NCBI GenBank assembly: GCA_964385465.1
Contig: CAYLPJ010000007.1
Coordinates: forward strand, 1 to 64,000
Length of the DNA: 64,000 nt
Direction: 5' to 3'
Origin: CAYLPJ01 sp964385465
GTDB lineage: Bacteria; Planctomycetota; Phycisphaerae; SM23-33
Both the position numbers and the translations under genes were made by a program. Every line of letters begins with the position of its first letter. Within the stretch, counting starts at the first letter, position 1. This document shows positions 1 to 8,104 of this stretch, piece after piece. The notes under the pieces were generated by a model. That model had not been told where the DNA came from. It saw nothing but the letters and a program-made list of their open reading frames with translations, and did no database searches.

Positions 1-262
1 CCTCGGTGGGCCCGTAGGTCATGTTCCCGGCCGGGTCGTGGTTCGGGTCGGCCCAGTCGTCCGAGAAGCCCGTCAGTTCGTTGACGTCGTTGTGCGTCCG
101 CGTCTGCGTCTGGCCGTTGGTCGTCACAGACAGCCAGTTGCCCAACGGGTCCAACGACCAGTCCTTCACCAACGCCCCGCCGGTGGTCCGGCGGAAGACG
201 TACGCGGCCCCGGCGTCGGGGTAAGCCGACAATCGCAGACGAGATGGCGGAGTCGTGCCCAT
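1..262 (-). pseudogene. RHS/YD-repeat protein fragment, runs off the left edge
   Basis: The minus frame reads as RHS repeat: the segments SLDPLGNWLSV, TRTHNDVNELTG and DPAGNMTYGP are the usual DPLGN...TRxHNxxNELTG...DxxGNMT pattern of cell-surface or toxin-delivery RHS shells. The only ATG lies at 262, with a GGGAGAAAGG purine stretch just upstream. RHS shells normally run to well over a thousand residues, and this reading starts in the middle of a repeat. The frame stays open upstream to a TGA at 415-417, but that part shows no RHS similarity. I therefore see a remnant of a larger gene, or a short RHS cassette; the sequence left of the window would decide. RHS identity is clear, completeness is not. 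Confidence 0.6.
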
Positions 263-456
263 CCCTTTCTCCCGGCGCCTGTTGGCCGGCCCCGGCTGGT
301 GTTCGGAGCGGGGCGAGGCTGTCCGACGTTCATTGTCGTCGCGCGGGGGGCGGCTGGCAAGGTCGGCGTTCGCGCTTGACGGGAAAGCGCGGGACGCCGA
401 GCATTGCGAGGGGTTCATTCTCCCGGATGAGCCTGTTAACCAAGGAGATGGCAGCG
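263..456. other. Intergenic region upstream of the DUF1080-ThuA gene
   Basis: No gene is visible. A TTGACG hexamer at 376-381 could be a -35 element for the gene starting at 457, but no good -10 follows at the right spacing. The ribosome binding site AAGGAG is at 442-447. Confidence 0.3.
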
Positions 457-2085
457 ATGTTCGAGAACACGAGACGGTTTCTGGCGGCCGGGGTGGCGGC
501 CGCGGTGTTGGCGGCGCCGGTCGGGGTCGCCCTGGGCGGGGATGCGCCGGAGGGCTTCCGGCCGCTGTTCAACGGCAAGGACCTTGCGGGGTGGGAGGGC
601 AAGAGCGAGTTCTGGAGCGTCGAGGACGGGGCGATCGTCGGGCGAACGACGAAGGCCAAGCCCACGCGTGGCAACACGTTCCTGATCTGGACGGGGGGGA
701 CGGTGCGGGACTTCGAGCTCCGGATCAAGTGGAAGCTGTTGGCGCACAACTCCGGCGTTCAATACCGCAGCCGGCACCTGGGCAAGCACGTGGTGGCGGG
801 CTACCAGGCGGACATGGACTACGGCAATCGGTACACGGGCATCCTGTACGAGGAGAAGGGCCGGGGGATTCTGGCCGGCCGGGGCACGCGGGTGACGATC
901 ACTTCGGAGGGCAAGAAGCGTGTGACGGGCAAGACGGCCGGCGCCAAGTCGATCGCGGCGGCGGTGAAGAAGGACGGCTGGAACGAGTACGTAATCGTGG
1001 CCCGGGGGAACCGGCTGGTTCAGCGGCTCAACGGGCTTACGACGGTGGAGGTCACCGACGAGCAGGCGAGCAAGCGTGCGATGGAGGGCATCCTGGCGCT
1101 TCAGCTTCACGCGGGCCCGCCGATGACGGTGCAGTTCAAGGACATCTATCTGAAGGACCTTTCCGACATGACCGACAAGCCCGAGACGTCCGCCGGCGGC
1201 GGCGAGAAGACGGTGCTCCTGATCGCCGGGCGCGACAGCCACGGCTTCGACTCCCACGCCCACGTCGGCGGGTGCAGGTTCTTGGCCGAGTGCATCAACA
1301 AGCACGCCGCGGGCGTGTCCGCGACGGTCAGCGAGGGCTGGCCGAAGGACGCCAAGGTCTTCGAGGACGTCGACGCGGTGGTGGTCTTCTCCGACGGCGG
1401 GGGGCGTCAGCCGTTCGTCCGCCGGTTGGAGGAGGTGGGCAAGCTCGCCGACGCCGGGGTGGGCATCGGCTGCATCCACTATGCCGTGGAGGTGCCCAAG
1501 GGCAAGGCGGGCGAGCGGATGCTGGACTGGATCGGCGGGTATTTCGAGGCGCACTGGTCGGTGAACCCGCACTGGACGGCGGAGTTCAAGAGCGTTCCGT
1601 CCCACGCGATCACGCGGGGCGTGGGCGGCTTCAGCCTGCGCGACGAGTGGTACTACCACATGCGGTTCCGCCCGGAGATGAAGGGCGTCACCCCGCTGCT
1701 GAGCGCCCTGCCGCCGGCGAACACGCTGAAGCGCCCCGACGGCGCCCACTCGAACAACCCGCATGTCCGCGAGGCCGTGCTGGAGCGGAAGGAGCCCCAG
1801 CACCTGGCGTGGGCGTCGGTGCGGGAACTGCCCGGGGGCGGGGTGCAGCGAGGCTTCGGCACGACGGCGGGGCACTTCCACTGGAACTTCGCCCAGGACG
1901 ACCTGCGGACGCTGGTGCTCAACGCGATCGTATGGCTGGCCGGCGCGGACGTGCCCGAGGGGGGCGTGAAGACGCCGACCCCCACGGCGAAGGAGATGCT
2001 GGAGTACCTGCCCGGCGAGGCGCCGGAGAACTTCGACGTCGCCGGCAAGCAGAAGGCGATCGAGGCGATGAACGCTGGCGAGTAG
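457..2085 (+). CDS. Secreted DUF1080 (3-keto-disaccharide hydrolase-like) and ThuA-like two-domain protein
   Basis: 542 residues. The start at 457 is 9 nt after AAGGAG (442-447); an ATG at 448 lies too close to that site. A signal peptide covers about residues 1-27. Residues about 33-235 form a DUF1080 concanavalin-like beta-sandwich, with the family opening F-R-P-L-F-N-G-K-D-L-x-G-W and the N-S-G-V-Q-Y-R-S-R segment. DUF1080 members have been linked to hydrolysis of 3-keto-glycosides. Residues about 250-495 form a ThuA-like (class I glutamine-amidotransferase fold) domain, starting with VLLIAGRDSHG and including GCIHYAVE. The fusion suggests a periplasmic step in use of oxidised sugars; the exact substrate is not shown. 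It lies 104 bp upstream of an aldo/keto reductase on the same strand. Confidence 0.85.
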   Translation: MFENTRRFLAAGVAAAVLAAPVGVALGGDAPEGFRPLFNGKDLAGWEGKSEFWSVEDGAIVGRTTKAKPTRGNTFLIWTGGTVRDFELRIKWKLLAHNSGVQYRSRHLGKHVVAGYQADMDYGNRYTGILYEEKGRGILAGRGTRVTITSEGKKRVTGKTAGAKSIAAAVKKDGWNEYVIVARGNRLVQRLNGLTTVEVTDEQASKRAMEGILALQLHAGPPMTVQFKDIYLKDLSDMTDKPETSAGGGEKTVLLIAGRDSHGFDSHAHVGGCRFLAECINKHAAGVSATVSEGWPKDAKVFEDVDAVVVFSDGGGRQPFVRRLEEVGKLADAGVGIGCIHYAVEVPKGKAGERMLDWIGGYFEAHWSVNPHWTAEFKSVPSHAITRGVGGFSLRDEWYYHMRFRPEMKGVTPLLSALPPANTLKRPDGAHSNNPHVREAVLERKEPQHLAWASVRELPGGGVQRGFGTTAGHFHWNFAQDDLRTLVLNAIVWLAGADVPEGGVKTPTPTAKEMLEYLPGEAPENFDVAGKQKAIEAMNAGE

Positions 2086-2188
2086 CGCCGCGCCCCCGGC
2101 CGCGATGCGCCGGCCGGCAGGCAGGCAGTGGCCCGCGACCGGGCCGGGCCCGCCCCGGCCGCCGTGACCGCAGCAAGGGAACCGCCCC

Positions 2189-3226
2189 ATGACCGACAGC
2201 CGACCCACGCCGCCCGCGGACGCCGTCGATCCCGCCGCCGTGCCCAAGGTCGCCCTCCGCGGCGGGGGCGAGATCCCCGCCGTAGGGCTCGGGACGTTCG
2301 GCTCGGACCACGTCTCGCCCGAGGAGGTCGCCGAGGCCGTCCGCGGCGCGGCCGCGGTGGGCTACCGCCACTTCGACTGTGCGGCCGTATACGGCAACGA
2401 ACGGGAGATCGGCGAGGCATTGCGGGACGTGACGGGCTCGGGGATCGCCCGCGAGGAGCTGTGGATCACGTCGAAGCTGTGGAACGACAAGCACGGCGAG
2501 GCGGACGTGATCCCCGCCTGCGAGCGGTCGCTTCGGGACCTCGGGCTGGACTACCTGGACCTCTACCTGATCCACTGGCCGTTCCCCAACTTCCACCCGC
2601 CCGGCTGCGACGTGACCAGCCGCAGCCCCGGCGCCCGGCCGTACGTTCACGAGGCGTACATGCGGACGTGGAGGCAGTTGGAGCGGCTGGTGGGCGAGGG
2701 CCTGGTGCGTCACATCGGCACGAGCAACATGACGATCCCGAAGCTGGAGCTTCTGCTGCGGGATGCGGAGGTCCCGCCGGTCTGCAACGAGATGGAGCTT
2801 CACCCGCACTTCCAGCAGCCTGAGCTGTTCGCGTACGTTTGCGGTCGCGGCATGGCGGCGATCGGGTTCTGCCCGGTCGGCTCGCCGGCCCGGCCCGAGC
2901 GGGACCGCACGGCCGACGACACGGTGGACATCGAGGACCCGGTGATCGTGGGCATCGCCGAGCGGCTGGGGATTCACCCGGCCGAGGTGTGCGTCAAGTG
3001 GGGCGTGCAGCGGGGCGAGGTGGTGATCCCGTTCTCGACGAAGCGGTCTCACTACCTTGCCAACCTCCGCTGCGCGACCACGGAACCGCTGACGGCCGCG
3101 GACATGGCCGCCATCGCCTGCATCGACCGCAACTGCCGCCTGATCAAGGGGCAGGTCTTCCTCTGGAAAGACAACCAAACCTGGCAGGACCTCTGGGACC
3201 CCGAAGGCGTCATCACGCCGGCGTAG
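2189..3226 (+). CDS. Aldo/keto reductase
   Basis: 345 residues, a single AKR barrel of normal length with no export signal. The NAD(P)H-dependent catalytic tetrad is visible as D63, Y68 (in HFDCAAVYGNE), K96 (ITSKLW) and H129 (LIHWPF). The family opening GLGTFGS is at 33-39. The start ATG follows AAGGGAA. It probably reduces or oxidises a sugar or aldehyde; the upstream DUF1080-ThuA protein and the aldose epimerase downstream of the R-M genes support a sugar substrate, but AKR specificity cannot be read from these motifs. The frame stops just before the promoter of the restriction-modification operon. Confidence 0.88.
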   Translation: MTDSRPTPPADAVDPAAVPKVALRGGGEIPAVGLGTFGSDHVSPEEVAEAVRGAAAVGYRHFDCAAVYGNEREIGEALRDVTGSGIAREELWITSKLWNDKHGEADVIPACERSLRDLGLDYLDLYLIHWPFPNFHPPGCDVTSRSPGARPYVHEAYMRTWRQLERLVGEGLVRHIGTSNMTIPKLELLLRDAEVPPVCNEMELHPHFQQPELFAYVCGRGMAAIGFCPVGSPARPERDRTADDTVDIEDPVIVGIAERLGIHPAEVCVKWGVQRGEVVIPFSTKRSHYLANLRCATTEPLTAADMAAIACIDRNCRLIKGQVFLWKDNQTWQDLWDPEGVITPA

Positions 3227-3230
3227 CGCG

Positions 3231-3259
3231 GTGACAGCGCCGGCCGCAACCGGTATACT
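3231..3259 (+). promoter_or_regulatory. Sigma70-type promoter of the restriction-modification operon
   Basis: GTGACA (3231-3236), a 17-bp spacer and TATACT (3254-3259) lie between the aldo/keto reductase stop and the methyltransferase ATG at 3290. The predicted transcription start is near 3266, giving a leader of about 24 nt. Confidence 0.55.
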
Positions 3260-3289
3260 CGGTGAGGTCAGTTAGACAGAGGGCGGCCG

Positions 3290-4891
3290 ATGGCACGGAT
3301 GCTGTACGATGAATCCTTCCTTCTCGCGCTGGCCGACGGCCTGGGCGCGGGGTCTGTGCGCGGCTGGTCGGCGGCGGAACGGGGGTTGGTTGGCGATCTG
3401 CCGGCGGTATCGGCGGAGAGCGTCGCCGACGTCCGCAAGCGAATCCGCGCCGGCGACGACCCGCTGGGCGAGTGGTTCTGCTCGGTGCGGTCGCCCCGGC
3501 AGCGCCGGGAGAGCGGGGCCACCTACACCCCGCCGGAGATCGTCCGGGCGATGGTCACGTGGTCCGCCGAGCAGGCCACCCCCGCCCGCGTGGTCGATCC
3601 GGGGGCCGGGTCGGGGCGGTTTCTCGTCGCGGCCGGGCGGCGGTTCCCGTCGGCAGGGCTCGTGGCGGTGGAGCTCGATCCGGTAGCCTCGGTGCTGTGT
3701 CGCGGGCACCTGGCGGCGGCCGGCCTGGCCGACCGCGCGACCGTGCGGCAGGCGGACTACCGGGACATCGAGTTGCCTCCCGCGGCGGGGCCGACGCTGT
3801 TCCTGGGCAACCCGCCATACGTTCGCCACCACGGGATCGGGGCGGCGTGGAAGCGGTGGCTGGCCCGGGAGGCCAGGCGCCGCGGGCTCCATCCCAGCCG
3901 GCTGGCCGGCCTGCACGTGCACTTCTTCCTCGCCACCGCCCGCCTGGCGAGGCCGGGCGACCTGGCCTGCTTCATCACCTCGGCAGAGTGGCTGGACGTC
4001 AACTACGGCCGGATGGTCCGCGAACTGCTGCTCAACGGCCTTGGCGGGCAGCGGCTGGTGCTGATCGAGCCGACGGCCGACCCGTTCCCGGACGCCCAGA
4101 CGACGGGCGTGATCACGTGCATGAAGGTCGGCGCGACAGACGGGGGAATGACATTCCGCCGCGTGGCCGACAGCGGCGAACTCGCGAGCCTTGCCGGGGG
4201 CCGCCCCGTATCCCGCCGGCGTCTGGAGAGCACGGCGCGTTGGTCGGGCCTGTCGCGCCGGCCCCGGTCGGCCGACAGCGGGCTGGTGGAACTCGGCGAG
4301 CTTTGCCGTGTCCATCGCGGTCAGGTGACCGGCGCGAACCGCATCTGGATCGCCGGCCCTCACAGCGAAGGGCTGCCGCCGTCGGTGCTTCTGCCGGCGG
4401 TAACGAAGGCCCGGGAGCTGTACGCCGCCTGCCCGGAACTGACCGATGCATCGAGCCTGCGGCGGGTGATCGACCTGCCGGCGGAGCTGGATGAGCTCCC
4501 CCCTGCCGAACGCCGCCGCGTCGAGGCGTTCCTCGATCACGCCCGCAGCGAAGGCGCCGACGCGGGCTACATCGCGCGCCACCGCTCGCCGTGGTGGTCG
4601 GTCCGCCTCCGCGAGCCGGCGCCGATTCTCGCCACCTACATGGCCCGCCGCCCGCCGGCGTTCGTGGTCAACAGCGCCGCGGCGCGCCACCTGAACATCG
4701 CCCACGGGCTGTACCCGCGAGAACACCTCGACGATGCGGCGATCCGCGCCCTCGCGGCGTGGCTCAACGGGCACGTCAGCCTCGCCGACGGCCGAACCTA
4801 CGCCGGGGGATTGACCAAGTTCGAGCCCCGGGAGATGGAGCGCCTGCTCGTGCCGCAGCCGGCGGCGATGGTCGCGGGGATGTCGTCATGA
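3290..4891 (+). CDS. N6-adenine DNA methyltransferase of a XamI-type restriction-modification system
   Basis: 533 residues. SAM-binding motif I is DPGAGSGRF (about 103-111) and catalytic motif IV is NPPY (174-177), giving the gamma-class order of an N6-adenine methyltransferase; the C-terminal half is a probable target-recognition region. It protects the host DNA from the endonuclease encoded next. Its stop codon overlaps the endonuclease ATG by 4 bp (ATGA, 4888-4891), so the two are translationally coupled with the methyltransferase first. The XamI assignment rests on the partner's sequence. XamI is known to recognise GTCGAC, but specificity in this homologue is inferred. Confidence 0.88.
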   Translation: MARMLYDESFLLALADGLGAGSVRGWSAAERGLVGDLPAVSAESVADVRKRIRAGDDPLGEWFCSVRSPRQRRESGATYTPPEIVRAMVTWSAEQATPARVVDPGAGSGRFLVAAGRRFPSAGLVAVELDPVASVLCRGHLAAAGLADRATVRQADYRDIELPPAAGPTLFLGNPPYVRHHGIGAAWKRWLAREARRRGLHPSRLAGLHVHFFLATARLARPGDLACFITSAEWLDVNYGRMVRELLLNGLGGQRLVLIEPTADPFPDAQTTGVITCMKVGATDGGMTFRRVADSGELASLAGGRPVSRRRLESTARWSGLSRRPRSADSGLVELGELCRVHRGQVTGANRIWIAGPHSEGLPPSVLLPAVTKARELYAACPELTDASSLRRVIDLPAELDELPPAERRRVEAFLDHARSEGADAGYIARHRSPWWSVRLREPAPILATYMARRPPAFVVNSAAARHLNIAHGLYPREHLDDAAIRALAAWLNGHVSLADGRTYAGGLTKFEPREMERLLVPQPAAMVAGMSS

Positions 4892-5820
4892 TCGACCCGC
4901 CGATCTGGGACGAGCAGCGCCTCGAGCGGGACCGTCGCGAGGCCATCGCCCTCTTCCGCAAGGAACGGCTGGAAGAGCCCGTGGACCTGTACGCATCGCT
5001 CGTCCAAGACCAGCGGGCGGTCGTGGATGCACTGCTGGAGGCAACGGCCGACCTGCGGGACCTCGACGACGCAGCCCTCCTCCGCGTGCTGACCGACGAC
5101 AGGGCCCGCGACGCGTTCCGGTACCTCGCGGGGCCACCGGTCTCGCAGGATGACTGGCGAACGCTCGCCGAGGCCGGGTCCATGGCGGCGGCCAGGCTCC
5201 GGGACGATCCCGGCGCGCTGCGGCGGCTGGCGGGCGTCATCCTGGAGTCCATCGACGCCGAGCGATTCCCATGGATCGCCGAGAAACGCTGCCCGACGCC
5301 GGCGGAACGCGACGCCGCTGTGCTGGCGTCCGCCTGTATGTGGGCCTACCAGCGCACACAGACCGAGCGGCGCTCCAGCGGCAAGAAGCGGCTGGAGGGC
5401 GCCACCGAGCAGCGCCTGCTCCAGATCGGGTTCCGACCGGCCGAGAAACGAAGCGTCAGGCTGTTGCGCGACGCTCCCGAGCCGGGCACGTTCTGCGGGG
5501 AGGTCTCCGTGGTCGGCAGGCGGTCCGACTTCGTCCTCGGGCTATGGGACGGCCGACACGCGCTGATCGAGTGCAAGGACTCCAACTCCATGGTCAACTC
5601 GATCAAGCGCCTCAACAACGACACCGCCGCCAAGGCCGACTTCTGGCTGAAGCAGCTCGGCAGCCGGTCCGTCGTACCCGTGGCGGTCATCAGCGGGGTA
5701 TTCTCCCTGGATTCTCTCCGCGGCGCGCAGGAGATGGGACTGCGGCTGTTCTGGGCCCACGAGATGAACGAGTTCGCCGAATGGCTGAAGCGCATCAAGG
5801 CCACGGCGCAGGACGAATAG
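4888..5820 (+). CDS. XamI-family type II restriction endonuclease
   Basis: 310 residues. The sequence follows the RE_XamI family from end to end: an N-terminal WxxEQRLERDRREAIALFR-like helix, the RYLAGPPVSQDDW segment near 78-90, FPWIAEKR near 127-134, and a PD-(D/E)xK core of D214 followed by E228-C-K230. The conserved SIKRLNNDTAAKADFWLK stretch follows it, and FWAHE lies near the C-terminus. It should cut unmodified DNA at the site protected by the upstream methyltransferase, likely GTCGAC by family. It starts inside the methyltransferase stop codon. Nothing in the frame suggests inactivation. Confidence 0.88.
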   Translation: MIDPPIWDEQRLERDRREAIALFRKERLEEPVDLYASLVQDQRAVVDALLEATADLRDLDDAALLRVLTDDRARDAFRYLAGPPVSQDDWRTLAEAGSMAAARLRDDPGALRRLAGVILESIDAERFPWIAEKRCPTPAERDAAVLASACMWAYQRTQTERRSSGKKRLEGATEQRLLQIGFRPAEKRSVRLLRDAPEPGTFCGEVSVVGRRSDFVLGLWDGRHALIECKDSNSMVNSIKRLNNDTAAKADFWLKQLGSRSVVPVAVISGVFSLDSLRGAQEMGLRLFWAHEMNEFAEWLKRIKATAQDE

Positions 5821-5829
5821 GAGGCGAAG

Positions 5830-6888
5830 ATGACCATCGAGCGGGCGGAGTTCGGGGCGGTGGCGGAGGGGCGGACGGCGGAGGTGTTTGCGCTGGTCAA
5901 CGACGCGGGGTGCGTGCTGCGGGCGACGGATTACGGGGGGATCATCACCGGGATCGTCGTGCCCGACCGCGACGGGAACGCCGCCGACGTGACCCTCGGC
6001 TTCGACTCGCTGGCGGCGTACGAGCGGGACAACCCGTTCTTCGGAGCGCTGGTCGGGCGGTACGGCAACCGTATCGCCGGGGGGCGGTTCAGGCTGGACG
6101 GCGAGGAGTACCAACTCGCCCGCAACGACGGCGAGAACCACCTCCACGGCGGGCGGCGCGGGTTCGACAAGGTGCTCTGGCAGGCCGAGCCGGCCGAGAC
6201 GCCCGACGGGCCGGCGCTGGACCTGCGCTACGTCAGCGACGACGGCGAGGAGGGCTACCCGGGCGAACTGGCCGTCCACGTCCGCTACACGTGGGGCAAT
6301 GACCACGCCCTTCGGATCGACTACACGGCGACGACGACGCGGCCGACGATCGTGAACCTCACGCAGCACGCGTACTTCCATCTCGCCGGCGCCGGCTCGG
6401 GCGACGTGCTGGACCACGAGCTCCAGGTGCACGCCTCGCGGTTCACGCCGGTGGACGCGACGCTGATCCCCACCGGCGAGCTCCGCGGGGTGGAGGGCAC
6501 GCCGATGGATTTCCGCACGCCCCGGCGGATCGGCGAGCGGATCGACGCCGACGACGAGCAGCTCCGCCTCGGCGGCGGGTACGACCACAACTTCGTGATC
6601 GACGGCGAGCCCGGCGAGCTCCGGCCGGCCGCGAGGGTCGTCGAGGCGACCGCCGGGCGGACGATGGAGGTCCTGACCACCGAGCCGGGGGTGCAGCTCT
6701 ACACGGGCAACTTCCTGGACGGGAGCCTGACGGGCAAGGGCGGGGCGCCGTACGGCCGGCGGAGCGGCTTCTGCCTGGAGACGCAGCACTACCCGGACTC
6801 GCCGAACAAGCCGCAGTTCCCCTCGACGGTGCTCCGCCCGGGCGAGACGTACCGCACGACGACGGTGTACCGGTTCGCCACGTCGTAG
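5830..6888 (+). CDS. galM: Aldose 1-epimerase (mutarotase)
   Basis: 352 residues, full GalM length with no signal peptide, so cytoplasmic. It interconverts alpha and beta anomers of aldoses. Family markers are GRYGNRIAGGRF (about 77-87), the catalytic His in NHLHGG (H106), H180 in the TQHAYFHLAG motif, and the catalytic Glu in CLETQHYPDSPN near 316. The start is preceded by AGGAGGCGAAG directly after the endonuclease stop, so it may be read through from the restriction operon. The DUF4380-like lipoprotein gene on the opposite strand converges on it with 12 bp between the stops. Confidence 0.92.
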   Translation: MTIERAEFGAVAEGRTAEVFALVNDAGCVLRATDYGGIITGIVVPDRDGNAADVTLGFDSLAAYERDNPFFGALVGRYGNRIAGGRFRLDGEEYQLARNDGENHLHGGRRGFDKVLWQAEPAETPDGPALDLRYVSDDGEEGYPGELAVHVRYTWGNDHALRIDYTATTTRPTIVNLTQHAYFHLAGAGSGDVLDHELQVHASRFTPVDATLIPTGELRGVEGTPMDFRTPRRIGERIDADDEQLRLGGGYDHNFVIDGEPGELRPAARVVEATAGRTMEVLTTEPGVQLYTGNFLDGSLTGKGGAPYGRRSGFCLETQHYPDSPNKPQFPSTVLRPGETYRTTTVYRFATS

Positions 6889-6900
6889 CGTCCGGGCCGG

Positions 6901-7995
6901 TCAGTCCTTCGGCGGGACGGTGCGGTCGATGGCGAAGCGGCCTTCGAGGAACGCCGTCCGGGCCCGGGGCGTGGGCGGGCCGGCGTAATCGAGGATGTCC
7001 CACGTCTCGGTGAAGCTCATCGACTCGCCCGGCGCGAGCATGCGGTACGGGCCGTGCATCTCCATTTCCTGGAACCCCCCGCCGGCGTCGTCGCGCTGGC
7101 ACCAGATCTCCACGAACGCCTGGTCGGGATGGACGCTGCCGTCCGGGGGCGCCTCGGCACGCTTGGCGAAACAGTACGGGCCCCTGAACGTGGCGATGAG
7201 CCCCTCGGCCGGGGCGATGAAGGCCTTCGACGCGAGGGCCTTCACCGGCGGGACCGGGCGGGCATCGGCGTCGAAGTGGAACCAGCCGTCGGTGACCTCC
7301 CACGGGAACATGCCGCGGTGGATCACGTCGCCGGTGCGGAACTCGAAGCGGAACCCCCGCTCGGGCCGGACGGGCACGAAGGCGGGTACGTCGTTGGAGA
7401 CGCGCGTGTTCGACCACAGGTCCCAGGCGACCGGCTCGTCGCGGCGGTTGACGGCCGAGACGGTCAGCTCCACCTTCCGCCCTCCGAGCAGGCGGACGGT
7501 CTTGGTCAGTTGCAGGCCGGTGACGGGGCTGGGGGGTCCCTGGAGGACGGCGTGCGCGGCCGACCGCTCGACGACGGTGAACCGGCCGAAGACGAGGAAC
7601 GGGTCCGGCGGCCAGCCGGCGTGGCGTCTCTTCCGTTCGGGGGCGAGGTCGGTGTGGGTCCACCACTCGCCCTGGGGCCCGATCCAGACGATGTGCCCGT
7701 TGTAGGCCTTCCAGGGGGTCTCGACGGCGGGTTCGGGATGCGGGCCGGCCCACGTGTCGGGGTCGGCGAACAGCAGATTCGCCCCGGCGGCGTCGCGGTA
7801 GACGACCACGCGCCCCCCGACGGCGGGCAGCAGGCCGACGACGACCTCGCCGTTGGTCAGCGTCAGCAGGTGCTCCTCGGCCGCGAGCTGGTCGGGCTCC
7901 AGGGCCGGCTGCGGGGCCCCGCAGCCGGCGAGCGCGGCAAGGGCGGCGAGGGAGGCGGCAAGCGACCGGAACGGCGGGGCGGCTGGAGCGTTCAT
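6901..7995 (-). CDS. Lipoprotein, DUF4380-like beta-sandwich
   Basis: 364 residues. The chosen ATG (7995) has AAAGGGAC upstream and gives a lipoprotein signal peptide with the lipobox L-A-G-C and lipidated C25. The mature part resembles DUF4380 proteins, which have a mutarotase-like beta-sandwich: GGRVVVYRDAAG near the N-terminus, then a W-I-G-P-Q-G-E-W-W segment and DLWSNTRV. The role of this family is not established. The convergent aldose epimerase and the divergent sulfatase suggest carbohydrate binding or turnover at the cell envelope. Confidence 0.65.
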   Translation of the reverse strand: MNAPAAPPFRSLAASLAALAALAGCGAPQPALEPDQLAAEEHLLTLTNGEVVVGLLPAVGGRVVVYRDAAGANLLFADPDTWAGPHPEPAVETPWKAYNGHIVWIGPQGEWWTHTDLAPERKRRHAGWPPDPFLVFGRFTVVERSAAHAVLQGPPSPVTGLQLTKTVRLLGGRKVELTVSAVNRRDEPVAWDLWSNTRVSNDVPAFVPVRPERGFRFEFRTGDVIHRGMFPWEVTDGWFHFDADARPVPPVKALASKAFIAPAEGLIATFRGPYCFAKRAEAPPDGSVHPDQAFVEIWCQRDDAGGGFQEMEMHGPYRMLAPGESMSFTETWDILDYAGPPTPRARTAFLEGRFAIDRTVPPKD

Positions 7996-8104
7996 CGTGG
8001 TAGTCCCTTTCGCGTTATGGGCGAGGCCGAGCGTACCGTTGCGCGGTCGCGTGGGCAATACCGTGGCGAACGCCGCGAACCGAAGAGAAGACAGGAGCCT
8101 GACG

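Noticed and set aside
3290..5820. Avoidance of GTCGAC as support for the predicted specificity
   Set aside because: GTCGAC sites are present in the window, so there is no visible avoidance; methylation would make avoidance unnecessary.
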